In this document: piece by piece, positions 20,601 through 33,600 of the stretch
Layout: each line of letters opens with the position of its first letter
Numbering within the stretch: the first letter of the stretch is position 1
Assembly: GCA_000149265.1 (NCBI GenBank)
Contig: CH002050.1
Coordinates: 497,597 to 561,596 of the forward strand
DNA: 64,000 nucleotides
From: Ciona savignyi
Taxonomy: Eukaryota > Chordata > Ascidiacea > Phlebobranchia > Cionidae
Direction: 5' to 3'
The notes under the pieces: generated by a model
Database searches by the model: none
Seen by the model: only the letters and a program-made list of their open reading frames with translations
What the model was told of the DNA's origin: nothing
Program-made: the position numbers and the translations under genes

Positions 20601-22279
20601 AAACTAAGTCTCTTGCTCTACCTTGCGGTAGCATATAACAACTCAAGGGGCGTTTTTGTGTCCACAGCTACACGCAGTTGGTGAATATAATTTATTATCA
20701 CTGATGTAGGGTTAACAAAATACTTTATCTACAAGACTGTGAATATTTAGATACACAAGGAGCAATCTAAGGTCCAGCAATCCTCGATTTAAAGCCAAGT
20801 ATATAAGCAAGCTTTCAATCGATCCAATCCTGTTTATGGCCTTTAGCTATGGTCCTCGGATCTATGAAAAGTAGTTCGATTGCAGTGTAGAGATGTTTGT
20901 TTTAGATGCCACGCTGACCAGTGACCGTGTATCCATACTGTAGTGTTCGTTTAGTTATTATAAACTGCTCTATCCCAGCGATTTTCTGTAATAAGAGTCA
21001 TTGCGCATTCACGCTGTACAATTTTCAGCTAGTTGACGCATACCATAAAGTGTAATTCTGTGCATCCAAGCAAGTAATTGGAAATTGCTTTATTCATGCG
21101 GAATTTAAATGGATGTCTATCTATCTACACACTGCTGTTCTCACAAGAGAGGTCATAAAATTTACTCCTAAACTGACAGGACTGTATGACGCGTTTGAAT
21201 ATTAACATTACGGTTATATCCACTTGGCGTGCGGTAATAAACGTTATGTAGTTTTGGCTGTCATTGACAAGCCCACTAATGGGTTGTGCACTACATGCTA
21301 GTACCAGAACGTTGTTTTATGTAAAGCGAATCTAACGAACACTTTACAAGCCACAAGTATTTCCTGAGTGCGACAGTGAACAGGCATGAGTTCATTTTAC
21401 AGTCTGTAGAATTTCAGGAAAACTTATCTTTATACCTACTGTAGTAAGTTAGCGATAAGTCAGCTTACCGAGCTTTAACCCTAGCTTAAAATACAAGCAT
21501 CTGTTTATGATATTATCTATTATCGCTGCGTTATTAAACCGGACGCTAGACCAGTAGCACAAACAATCGATGTAACGCACACAGTTGCTAGTAGCGCAAG
21601 ACTATAGACTAGGGGTAGATAGTGAGTATACTATACAGATAAGTTTATATCATAATATACAATAGCAGTGCGGTATGCTGTATCGTATTTAATACTGAAT
21701 GTATTTCAATACTGAAAGAAGTAAGTTGGCAGAGGTTGTTTAAAAACTCTTGTGGCAGAACGGAAATTTGGTACCACTAAAGCAACCGGGAAAGAGTGTT
21801 TTCACAATTCACTATAAATAGTGGCGACGCATAGATAGTGTGGATAAGCGAAACTATTAATGTTTAAAGAAGGCTTGGAAGTTTGTCTGGAAACTTGATC
21901 AGTTCCGGGATAAATTGATATCATTGAATCAGCCTAGTATGTGCACTTATAGACTTCTGTTTTAATAAACAATTGTGTGTAAACTAGTGGTGTGACGTGC
22001 GAACAGCACTTATCAAAATAAATTAGATTTCCAGGTCTAAGAGTACCCATACACTTATGGCAATGCATTTGTATAACCAGCGGTCGATAATTCGTTGCGT
22101 TCGTAGTACAGGTTATATTGCACAGATGGTTAATAAGTTGACCATAGCGCTTGTGTAAGAACTGGCACAAACTGTTAGTTTCTTAACCTCACGACCAAGA
22201 CATATTGTTTGTCTTATATGAAGGCACCTTAGGAAAATATTGACTTTAGTTGGTTGGTGACTGGATCCATGTTTGGAAT
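17633..22279. other. non-genic interval between sulfotransferase and LAMP-like genes
   Basis: About 4.6 kb between divergent genes. One LINE-like fragment lies at 18.83-19.28 kb. A TGACGTCA palindrome (cAMP-response-element type) sits near 19930, but there is nothing to tie it to a gene. Overlapping short frames on both strands at 20.2-20.65 kb resemble no family. The rest shows no recognisable structure. Confidence 0.45.
18827..19279 (+). mobile_element. possible non-LTR retrotransposon (L1/Tx1-like) ORF2 C-terminal fragment
   Basis: An open frame of 150 codons without introns. The stretch SAKALQLMREWGQVKTSL, then SGDILPSRDLISKFN and KYFHLPHHV recalls the segment past the reverse transcriptase of L1-type ORF2, where a W..xG...l.Dl...g...sf.eL...y.lp...f.yLql.H pattern is usual. 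There is no catalytic motif, no second copy and no tail in the window. It could be an unrelated host exon. The similarity is remembered, not computed. Confidence 0.35.
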
Positions 22280-25200
22280 ATGATGCGGACAGTATTACTT
22301 GCGCTTGTGTGGCTTCAGTATCTAGATTTTGGAAACGCCAACACAGCACATGGGCAATCGCAAGCTAAATTCCAAGTAGTCGCTAACGATTTCCGCAACA
22401 CGCAGAAACACATGCTGTGTATCATCGCGGATATCAAAGGCGATATAGAGCTTTTCTACAAGTAAGTGATGCATATTTTATCTCTAAAGTCCATGACAAT
22501 ATACTTACAGGTACAAACACAGTAGAAATATTATTCTATTTCCACATTAGTTACAATAGCTCTGCGATTTTTCTTGGCAACGTAGTACCTGTTCACATCA
22601 TCTTTATGACATATATAAAATAATATATATATATATATATATATAACGTATGGCCGAAATGTTTAAACACATTCTGCATACTTTCATTCCTTGGAAAGTG
22701 GCATAATTCACGTTAATAATATAGCTTGACAGTTAAGTACGTTGCCAAGCAAAAGTAATAAATTTAACTCCCCAGCCTACGGACTGACGTAATAACTGTA
22801 AAAAACGATTCAAAATAACTCCTTTTAAATTGTTTAAACCTAAACGGTTGTACCGAGGTTCCAAAACAGGCGTTAAAGAACGAATATAGTGATATATATA
22901 TATTAAAACAATGAATGTTCAAGTTCATTTTTTAATGTATAATATGCACGATGGTCGGGGTCTATAAATAATTTAAAGATCTACATTATCTATAGAAGTC
23001 TATTTTTAAAAATCAACATTGCTAAAAAAGGTTCCCAAATTTATAAATGGGATTCATTCATTGTTGAACTGTAATTCAGAATACAATAATCCTAGTAGGC
23101 TGATACGCGTCATTTGCACTGTATGTCTATTGATTTTGCGTTGTGCGACAAATTGGCCAACATATTTCATTCTGTATTCAAAACCACTCCCTTGATTAAG
23201 CATTATAGAAATATTTTACTACATGCGTTTGGACTCGTTTATACAGTTATACCGCTGCTGTATTTGCTAGAAAAAAGGGGGTGGGTGATTTTGACATGAG
23301 TCATGACTTTAGATCAAAAAGGCTTATATACATACACCAAGTAGGCTATTATAAGTGCGGTTACCTCTTAGGTTAAGTGTCGTTTTACAAATAGTCTTGG
23401 TTAACAAGAGTACGCTTTGTATAGTATATGTAGTCAAATCACCAGTTGTTGTGGACTTTTTGTTTCTCTGAAAATATTTGCCGATCTTTGTCAGTCATTT
23501 TTCTTTTAAAGAATATAGCATAGCCTACTAACTATAGAATGGGTTTTTTAGTCGGCGGGCCAGATGTGGAAAAATAAAGTCCTTGGTGGGTCGGATTATT
23601 ACATAAATAATATTCAAAATCTTAACCACATATTTATTCACTAATGCAAAGGCTACATTACGGGTATGCTTAGATACAGTCTACGGGCCGGTGAAAATCC
23701 CTTCACTGGCCGTATGTTGCCCATGTCCCATGCCTGAACTATTGGATATCATTGCAAAGATGGAAAAAATTTATAAACTCTACTACAGTACTATACAATA
23801 TAACTGAGAACATCGTTTTTTTCTTTCGAGCGCAATTTAAATCTGCGACCGTTGGAGACGTTTTTGTTATTTTTCTAAACTGGGCGAAATTTCGAACCCA
23901 TAATGGGCTGGTCCCTTCGAGTGTTTTTGTATAGAAATGGCAAATGCATCGGTCGCGTTAACCAATTGGCCGCACGATCGTACAAGGCAATTCAGTTTTT
24001 ACCGCTCTAAGGTTCAAACACATTCGGCTTATCCCTAAGACGGGGTTTTATAAAGTTGGTATATGTAATCGGTCTCTTTATCCACTCGGCCAAACGACCG
24101 TACACGGTATTACATTTTTTTTTACTGAGCCACAGTTTTCGAACCCATGATGGGACTCGTCACTAGGACCGTTTTTTTGTATAAGAGTCGGTATATGTAT
24201 TCGGTCGCGTTAACCATTCTGGCCACACGACCGTATTACAAGGTATTACAATTTCGCATCCTACACAGGAACGGCGGCACAGCGCAATTTACAAGCATAA
24301 GTTTACCAGAAACAGCCACCACCAACGGGAGCTATTGCGACAAGGAGTTCACCTCTGTGCTGGTTCTATCTTTCAATGGAGTTAGAATGAACTTGACGTT
24401 TAAAAGGACAGTGGAGACTCCAGCCAAAAGTCAAATTGGTTATTGCGTAAGGTTGGTATGATAGTCTAATATATGCGGCCTGAATGAGACGGTACTAAAT
24501 AATTGAAATACTCTTTAATAAAATATATAAGGGAAAGGTACAGAGAGTAGACACTATATGGCGTAACTATGGCCGAACTATTAACGTTTAAATATAAACA
24601 TGTACGGTTGTACGGTCGTGTGACCAAACGGTTGACGCTACCGATACATATACCGACCGACTCTTATACAAAAAACGAACATGGTGACGAGCCCATCATG
24701 GGTTCGAAACTTGGCTCGGCAAAAAAAAAACAAAAAAAAACTGAAAAAAAAACATGTACGGTCGTGTGACCAAATGGTTAGCGCGACCGATACGTATACC
24801 TACTCATATATATAAAAACGGCCCAAGTGACGTCTCCATCTTGGATTCGAAACTTGTGTCGGTAACAAAAACAAAAACATGTACGGTGGTGTAGCCAAAT
24901 GCGCTTTTCAATATCTAAAATTGTTTTAAACATAGCTCAAAATGTAGAGTTCTACGTTTTAATCCTATGTTCCTAAAGGTGCGACGATGGAAACTGGTGG
25001 CTGAGTAGCATAGTAGTAGATATTGACGACATCAGTAGATGGAATCATTCTAATCCACGAACAAGCATACACTCTAAGATCACTCAAACCAGTGGGGTGA
25101 TGAACGCTGGACAACTCATCGAGGGGGTTCCGGTCACTCGGGCATATGGATGCACACACAGAATAATTATAGTACCGATGACGACCACTACAGCTACCAA

Positions 25201-26003
25201 CTTGGATAACTCCACTACACTCTCGGATTGGAGCGTTCAGCTGAAGATCAGCTCGCTAAAAGTCCAACCTTTTCTGGTGAACGGCCATAACTTCAATGAC
25301 CCACTTCTGTGCACGTGAGTATTGTCGTATTAATTGTGAGCTGCTTAATATTTCTGTGGTTTCAGTCTTGGGTGGATTATTCACCAACCTGTCGATTTTA
25401 GCAGGTATCCTATAAGATACCAGGTACACACAGTCGAGTTGCTAATGGCACGTCACTAATTGTTTATGGTTAAGCTTGTTTTACGTGAAATTTTCCACAT
25501 CAGGCAGTATAATTTGATCAAATAGCTTCAAGGCGGTCATAGCTTGAAGGGCTGGTGCGTCGATTCCTAGGTTAGCAAATTCGAAATTAATTGCTAGCTT
25601 GTCGTTTGTGTTTACGCGATAATGGGCGTTAGGTAAACACACGATTAATTGCTTTTCCCCATTCACAGGAATAATAAGGATGATTATCCTATCCTATCTC
25701 TGAACGAATATACCTAATTAAAGTAAAATCTCCGTTGCAATTACTTGTTTTTACAGTGACGTTTCAACCTTCCACGTCGTGATTATAATTCTTCCAATTG
25801 TCTACTTCTTGGTGTTTATTACTTATTACCGAGTGAAGGAGGTATACGGTTGTCCACCGAACTGTAAAGGTGGTGCGAAGATGACTAAGTTGGAAGAATC
25901 CACTGTGCTCACCTCTCATGGTAAAGGCTTTAACGAAACAACAGACAGTGGAATTAAAGTCCAAATGACGTCAAGTGGTAACACGGAAAGCTGTTTAGTC
26001 TGA
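22280..26003 (+). CDS. LAMP-family type I membrane glycoprotein, four exons
   Basis: Exons 22280-22461, 24269-24451, 24979-25314 and 25757-26003 give 315 residues in phase. Residues 1-20 form a signal peptide. The lumenal part follows the LAMP domain: C47 (HMLCIIADIKGDIELFY) and C84 (NGSYC) are 37 apart as in LAMP disulfide loops; C180 and C233 are the second pair (SSLKVQPFLVNGHNFNDPLL before C233). C120 and C123 are extra. N-glycosylation sequons are visible at N80, N102, N144 and N199. A membrane span lies at about 241-258, then a tail of about 57 residues, longer than in vertebrate LAMPs and without the C-terminal GYxxΦ lysosomal signal, although YYRV just after the membrane fits YxxΦ. Likely lysosomal, endosomal or surface. 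The exon 2 donor (AG|GTTGGT) is non-consensus but is the only one keeping phase. Confidence 0.85.
22622..22646 (+). repeat. (AT)n microsatellite
   Basis: A run of about eleven AT dinucleotides in LAMP-like intron 1. Confidence 0.9.
23538..23736. mobile_element. short non-autonomous hAT element, diverged copy
   Basis: Same family as 29989-30155: shared blocks AGTCGGC, CCAGATGTGG, AAAATAAAGT, CGGATTATTACATAAATA and AAAATCCCTTCACTG. Flanks AACTATAG (23530-23537) and AACTATTG (23737-23744) are an 8-bp target duplication with one mismatch. The left terminus is eroded. It sits in LAMP-like intron 1. Confidence 0.75.
23878..24234 (-). repeat. three tandem tRNA-like repeats, reverse orientation
   Basis: Three copies of about 105-120 bp at roughly 23878-23981, 24000-24102 and 24123-24234. 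Each has a box-B-like TTCGAACCCAT (read plus), a CGGTCGCGTTAACCA-type segment and a GGCCACACGACCGTA-type end. The third ends 35 bp before the acceptor of LAMP-like exon 2. Confidence 0.8.
24601..24900 (+). repeat. tandem tRNA-like repeats, forward orientation (two copies plus a stub)
   Basis: Copies at about 24601-24720 and 24754-24865, and a stub at 24879-24900. Each starts GTACGGTCGTGTGACCAAA and carries box B GGGTTCGAAACTT or a variant. A-rich spacers separate them. They mirror the cluster at 23878-24234 across LAMP-like exon 2. Confidence 0.82.
25655..25703 (+). repeat. SINE tail fragment
   Basis: Only the last 50 bp of the main SINE: CCCCATTCACAGGAATAA and ATTATCCTATCCTATC. It lies in LAMP-like intron 3, 54 bp before exon 4. 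Confidence 0.7.
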
Positions 26004-27613
26004 GATTTTTCCATTTTTTGTTTTATTTTTTACACCCCGGTCGTTAAGCCCTGATTTTTCTATTTCAGAATCTTCGTTGCAATTTATGCCAATTCTACCC
26101 AAAATTGTGGCGCATTTTTACATAACTAGCGACAATCTAGTTATTTGTTTTTAAATATAATTTATTTTGGTTGTTACTATTTATATAGAAAGGTAATTGG
26201 TTTTGGTACACATGCTGAAATTATTTATTTTAATTGGCTATCATTGCGAGGTTTTATATCAAGCTTCCACTTTTTTATTATTATTGTTGTAGTTTCCTAT
26301 AATTACTTCACAACTTCTGTCGCAACAAGGAGATTGTATGCTTCTTACCCAAGAAATGTAAAAAAAAGCTATGCAAAAGTAGTCTAATAATATAATTTTT
26401 ACAACAAATTAATAAGTAAAAACCTGTTTTTAATTTTATGATACACTAAACGGGTAAGGCCAATTTGGGCGTGTGGTTAAGGTCATTTTATATTTATTTG
26501 GTTGTTAGCTGACTTAATCTGTTAACAAGGCTGATTATATACAAAGTACATACAAAATGGACCTTGTCGAATAGTCATGTGATTGTGATTTCAAAGGTAC
26601 GTTTCGTAAAATAAACGAGTAATAAATACAAATTTCTCTCTTCGTGTTTTTATTAGAAGTGGTTACCGACCTATACAGCATTATCCCAATATGCAGTCAT
26701 ATACATTAAACAGCAATTGTTCGAGGGTTAAGTTATACTTGATTACCCGGCCTTACAGTATAAAAGGCAGGGTTAGCAATAATTATGAAACGAAAAACAG
26801 AAAAATACGAAAGAACAATAAATGATTTATACAAGTGTATTTTTGGCAAGCACTCATAAAACCGCGGGCATGTTTTACTAAAACGTGGGCTGTGGTGTTT
26901 TCAAGACATGCCAACAGAATTACGATTGATGACCACAGCATGAGCAGATTTCAATAAGACGACTGCGTTAAAGATGTTAGGCTAAAGTCTTAAAAACCTT
27001 GATTTTATGTTTGGGAAATAACAACCTTAAACATTTAGCAAGTTTGGTCGCCGTAATAGAAGAATGACAGAATATCGAGAGTGCAGTTCTCGTCTCGGAT
27101 ATTCGGGACGATGTGAAAAAATAGTTAACATTTTAAATGTTTTAATCGAGTGAAAAATAGTTAATATTTTAAATGTTTTAATCCAGTATATAACCGAGTT
27201 AGGTGAAAACATAATTTTTTGGTATTATATTCAGTCGCAACTTACTATTAATCAGAGGTTGTAGCCTAATATTTGTCAAAAGATTATCCCTATTTGACAG
27301 AACGTGATAAAACCAACGCCGGTCCAGTTATTTAAAAAGTTTGAAATTTTTCTAAAATTGATTAACGTCCCTTTGTCGAAAAGACAGGTTACAGAAATAG
27401 TGGTGAACCATGTTAGGTGTTGGTGTATGCGGAAAGTACACTTTCAGTGGCCTATTTACATTTGGACGGTGGCCAAAGTCATAAAATCATTGGCAAAACA
27501 AGGGACGGAAAAATAAAAGAAAGTTTTAAAAACTTAAGAATCAAAACTATAACATGTGTATCCTTCTTTTAGAGTGGAACCATATTTAAGTCAAGCACGA
27601 GTTTCGAAAATAT
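26004..27613. other. short interval between convergent LAMP-like and AMT genes
   Basis: AT-rich 3'-flanking DNA of both genes. An AATAAA lies near 26610. A tandem duplication occurs at 27114-27187. Small frames here have random composition. No gene is supported. Confidence 0.5.
27114..27187 (+). repeat. tandem duplication of about 37 bp
   Basis: Two neighbouring copies of GTGAAAAATAGTTAAYATTT followed by TAAATGTTTTAAT, differing at a few positions. Confidence 0.8.
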
Positions 27614-30600
27614 TTATAGTTTTGTCCTGGCATGTTGTTCATCTTCAAGATGAGTTTCATCACTTTCTAAGACAACATCATTGCTCATCACAATTCCTTG
27701 ATCGAAGTTGGCCGTGCTTTGGTTATTACCGTTCATGCCGTTCCCATTCCCATTCCCTGTTAGGATAAAATAGAATAGGATATTCATGTTTATACCCGTA
27801 AATGGGAAAACCAAGGGGGTTACCACACGAGCAATACTCAGATTGCGCCCACCAACGGGTTACCGGAGCTATTTCAGTGTGATGTATTTGATATACACGT
27901 TCCTTTAATTTGGTAGAACCCATTACACCTCGACTAGCTAGCGACCGGCTTCGCATCTGAAACCTTTCGATTGAAAGGCGACAAACTAAACCACCAGACT
28001 GACCGGCCGGAATGTTAAACCGTTTGTTTAGAACTTTAAAATTCCGCGATAGATTCGCAAGATTTTTTCAGAGTATTAAATTGAAATTCGTATATCAAAA
28101 CATTTGATAAAACGAAATTGGACAACGGTTTAAAATTCAAAATCGGAATGAACTCAATACGCAATGCTCCGATTCTCTGGAGTAAAATATTCGAACCAGA
28201 GCAAAATGTGCCAGGAATATTGTTTCCACATATTGGTAGAGACTTAATTTTGGATAAATTAACGAATATGTCAACTTTGTCAAATTTTAAGGAATTAAAA
28301 CATAACGCTACCTGTGCAAGTGATGTAAGGTGGCGACTGGTCAGAGTAACTCTTAATGGGGTATGCTGGCTCCCCGTGTTTTATTTCATCCAGTCCCCGT
28401 AATTCGTCCGCCTCACTCACACGCAACACCCCAAGAAGCTTCATGCTTCCGAACAACAAGGTACTGATGGCGACAGTCCAACCGATGATCGCCACCGCAC
28501 CGAGCAGATTCCAACCAAAGCTCTGTGGAGTGGATTTTAAATTGAGATCATCCATGCTAATTTTTAACTACCAGAATTGACCCTTTGACCTTGAAAACTG
28601 AACTTCTGAAACCCGTTGACCCTGAAAACTGTACTGCTAAACAGTTCTTTTCAATCGAGAATTACAAGGGTCAATCGATCTATAATCGATAATATCCTGT
28701 GAAGAAAAGTGGACGACTTTGTCTGGCCGACTCTCTTAGTTGCTAAGTGCATCGCTTTTAGCTGAAGGATTTTCGGTCCAAAACTGCTCGCTAGCTTGTC
28801 AGTTTCGTGATAGGGCAAGGTACTTCGCTTTACGTGGTGCATTATATCCAGTCACGTAAACAACACTACAGTAGGTCCGGCAACCTAACAGTCGTGGCGA
28901 GTAATCTAACAATAGGTGGTAGGATAAAGCACTCTGCGCTTATCCAGTAATGGGGATAAAACATAGTTTTCTAATTTTTATCTAACTACATAATTAATAA
29001 ATATGCAGGATTTTTCCCTTTTTTTGTTTTGTATAGTCACGCCCTTAAATTATTATAAATCGTGAACATACGACGTCAATTTGTCTGGGAGTGTAAGCTA
29101 TTAGCTATGCTATTATGTTATTTCAGGGCTAGCAAATTGCGAGTTTAATTTGACAAGTTGCACCTGGTGTAATACAATTAGTTATTTATATAGGTGAAAT
29201 TGTCAACCTGCGTTACTCCTTATTAACATGATTGTATAAGAACGAGTGATAAATATATGTGCTGCCAAAAGGAGCATTATTGCGGTTGACCTACGTGTTG
29301 TTACAGGCGTTAAAAGAAAAATGACAAAATGTGAGCAAAAACCAAAGCCGCCTGTTTTAAATGCGAATTTTTGCAGTTGAAACCACAAGATAATTGATCA
29401 ATATCCCTATGAGTTTTAGCATTGATAGTATTAATTAAAGTTAAAAGATAATTTTCGCGAACAAATGTTTTTTGTAGGTTGTATTATTTTTCTTGCATAT
29501 ACTACTCTATCTTATAAGACAAAATAGTTGTCCTAGTTGGCAATTGTCCCGAATGATAGGTGCTGGGTGAGCAACTGACTGTGTCGTTATTATTTGAATG
29601 GTAGTTGTCAGGTCACCTCCAAGCAATGTCACGTCATTTAGTTTAACAAAATATAAAACAACAACGGCATCTTCTTCGTCACGAATTAAAGAACTCCACG
29701 TTCACAAATTCGCGTTTGGTCTCGTTCTAAAGCATCAGTCTCAATTGGAATGCTTATATACAATGAGTCTCATTTAATTAATCAACAACGGGTACAGTCA
29801 TGCGTATAATATTTCAGAAAAAAAAACAGAAATTCACCTGAAATGCTAAGTAATTTCCGCCATAGATAATCCCACCAACATGTTGCTGTGTCTCAGGCGA
29901 AGTAAGACCCTTCATTACGAAGATTGGGGCAAGAAGTACCCCCGCCAATCCTCCGCCGAGATGAACTGATATAATGTAGCATTTAGAACAGGGGTGGGCA
30001 ACTTTTCTAGTCGGCCAGCCAGATGTGGGAAAATAAAGTTCTTGGTCGGCCGGATTATTACATAAATAGTATTCAATATCTTTATTACAGGGTATGGTTA
30101 TACAGTCTGCGCGTCGGTAAAAATCCCTTCACTGCCCTTATGTTGACCATGTCTGATTTAGAAATACAAAAAATGCAAAAAAAGCAAATCACTAAATCGA
30201 TATTACATATTTTTTTATAAAGCAATAAAAACATTTAACTTGATATTAAATGTTTAAACGATATTACCTGCAACTGCATCAAGCGGATCATCGATCTTAC
30301 AGAATAGCATTAGATGGTGCCAGCCCATAAACGCCAAGCCAGCTATTGTGCCAATTACTACCGCTGCCCAAGGAAGCATGTCGTTGCACCCAGCGCACAT
30401 TGATACCATGCCTGTAAGTGCAGCATAATATTTAAAATATCCAGCCCATACTATTTCAGTCGGTTTTATTGGCCATCACTCTCAACGATATTTTGGTTAC
30501 ACATCGGTTTGGTGAATGGTCCATTGCGACTCTATTCGGTATGAGTCCTAGGGGAAGGTATTAATGGTGGATTGTCGGCGTGACGCGGTACCAAATAAGA

Positions 30601-33600
30601 TTATTCAATCGCGTTAAGTAATTTTACTAATAAAAAGGAAAAAAAAGCGTGTTCTCTCGCGTGATTGCTGGTTTTTAAAACAAACCGCGATGATCATGGT
30701 CGTAAAATAAATCAACAGATTTGTTTTCAATATTCATTTAAACATGATATAATGTTGTATATAGGTTAGGAAACTGACGAAATTGCTCTAGGTAATATAA
30801 ATTTTATTAATAAATATGAAGCCGGAGATAGACTTTGATTTGTTGTTGTCACCTTCCCGAGGTCTCAGTTGGTAAATTATTCAAAATCCAATGCTTCTTT
30901 AATAATAACATTCTCCAAAAATAAGATAAAAATAAACTTTCCAAATTGTTGTTTTTATATCAGTCATTGAGAAATACTTAAAGTTAAAATGGTATTTTGG
31001 AACACCTCATTTATTGTTATTTTCGTTTCGTTTAAATAAGGTATCTTTGGAATATTAGAGTATGTAATTTCAAATGTCGGACCTTTTTTCCATCGTTGTT
31101 TTAGTCATAAAGGTGTGCTATGAGCAATTCAAAGCTAAGATTGGTGATAATAAATGGACGTCTTACTTGGATAATGTAAGAAAAAAATAATGACATTGTT
31201 ACAATATTTGGTACCTATATTAGGAATTACCCCAAAATAACCCACCAGCAAGCCCTCCGTTGATCGTAATCAGCAGCGACCAATAGTGGTCCTCTCCTCG
31301 TATTGCATCAGTTGTTTTATACACCAGCATGGCAACGATAGCACCAGACGCTCCACCAAGAACTGTATTCATGACCGAAAGAGCGACCACATTCCCGTCA
31401 CCGGGATTTGATATAGACAACTGAGATCCTCCATTAAACGCCATAAAGCCAACAAATAATATAAATCCTCCAAGTGCAGCGACCTGCATTAAAAAGACAA
31501 ATTATATGCTTTATGTTTGTCGACATTACACACATCTTATTTGAGAGCCAACTAAAATATTGTTTTTTTCCATAATGGAGAATTCATAAAACAGTAGACT
31601 ACAGACACGCCCAAGAATATATTATGCGGCGGGTGACAGAATTATGTAAGCCCGAAATAAATTATGTAAGCCTCAGGCTAGTGAGATATTCTAACATAAC
31701 TAGGATAAATTTTATAACGTTATAGCAAGAAATGTTGGGTAGTGTTTGAATGCCGAATATTCAAAGCTTTTTGGTTACTTGGCAAATATCTCACTTGGAG
31801 CATCAGACGTGATACATATTTTCTAAATGGTATTATAGTTTTATTTCGATTTCTTAACCTTTGACCATGTAAACATGGACAAAATCGAATAAAAAATGTA
31901 AACATGATAAAAAATGCAAAAATGTACAAAACCAATTTGTGTAATTTTTTTGTCCAATCAACCTATATTAAGCAAGAAGCCTTACCGTGACAGTATGTCC
32001 GGGCAAATCGTTGACAGTTCCATCTGGTTTGAATCTTCCGATTCTAGGACCAAGTGCTATAGCTCCGACCAAGGCGGCTGAGCCACCGGTCAAGTGAACG
32101 ACTCCTGATCCGGCGTAGTCGATGTACGAAAGCCCGTGAGCTACCAAAGATCATAGAAATGTTACAAGGCAGGGCATTATTGAACCCATTCTATTTTTAG
32201 TGGTATGAGTTTAAGTAGCCTTGTTTGTAAAATATTTAAAAAACTGCAAATGGTGGAAATAACTTAAAAATGGAATACAAGTTGGAATAACGTTCAGGAC
32301 TTCTGTTATCCCACATTTTTGTAACTAGAAAGTCCTGTTGTGCTACGTCTGGTATAGTAGGCGCCGCAAAAATACGTAACAGGCGTCTTTGCCTATTTTT
32401 TTATACAGTAATATTAAGAACTGCGTATCTTTCTAATCAAAATAAAAAATTAACAAGAAATAACTTAAACTGAATAATTGTGCATAAAAATCAATGTATA
32501 ACTATTGTAACTAAAGAATAATCGCATTGTTCTGAGAAGTCCTATTGCTTGTAACTTTTGCAGATCAATTGTATAGTGAAATCGGTAGGCTTTAAAAGTT
32601 AAAAAAGATTAAGTAAAATTTGCATATAGTATTTCCTCTGAGGCGATAAATCCGCAATAGGTAAACGACCGTTTAAAGTGAATATGATTGTATCAGTTTT
32701 CAATTGAGTGTGATAAAGCCAAGTTAAATAGAAAGTTAAGAGGAGCGTAATTATGTTTAAACACGATGGCAGGTATAATTTCTAGCTTAAATGAACGGAT
32801 ATCAACTTTATAGTCATAAATTGATTCTCCCGCTTCCATTGATCCGCCTTAGCTTTTAATTAAGATATGCGATTTTGCCTACGGCGAAGACACGAACATG
32901 CGCCAATTTACTGCGTTAACGTTTTACAAGAATATATTTTTGTAATTTAAACTGAACACACGGTGACTAACTAGCACCCAGTGCATGGGCGCGATGTGTT
33001 TGGGTGATTAGCCGATGCTTTTGTCTTTGTTTAAAATATTTTCAGATGTCAAGCAAACAACTATAGTGTTTATTTGAACTTGTAATTTTATATCATCGTG
33101 GTTTAAATGTTAACATTGGCATCTTTAGTATAAATACCACTATACAAGCCAACAGTCGGAATCGTAACTAATGCATCAGCCGGATTTTTTCGCAACAAGA
33201 CTTAAATTACAACGTAACTATTCTCACCCATTCCCACTTTGAGCCATCCGACTTCCGACCAACACCAATGCGCAACTACAGGGTAAACGAACCCGGTAAG
33301 GAAAGTGCAATAAACCATGTAGGTGGTGAACTCAGTACGTTCGGCCATTGCACCAGATACGATGGTTGAGGCCGTAGCAGCGAAAACGTACTGGAAAAAC
33401 CATCCGGCGTAGGTGAAGTTCTGACGAAGAAGGTAACAGATATTATAATTTTATCGGAGACTAAACAGGCAGAAAAAACTAAAAAAAAATTAAATCAGAA
33501 CCTTTTACAAACACCATCATTTGCTGGTATGGGTCAAGTGTGATACTTTAATGGCATATGCTTAGTACGGTTGTGTGGTCGAATATTTAAAGCGACCAAT

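Noticed and set aside
20417-20646. Opposed frames on both strands at a GC-richer spot
   Set aside because: Neither resembles a known protein and neither has convincing splice sites.
23878-24900. A CRISPR-like array, suggested by repeats of similar length
   Set aside because: Repeats are about 120 bp, diverged, in opposite orientations and tRNA-like, in a eukaryotic intron.
31720-31935. 71-codon minus-strand frame between AMT exons 5 and 6
   Set aside because: Intronic, AT-rich and without splice sites that keep the AMT frame.
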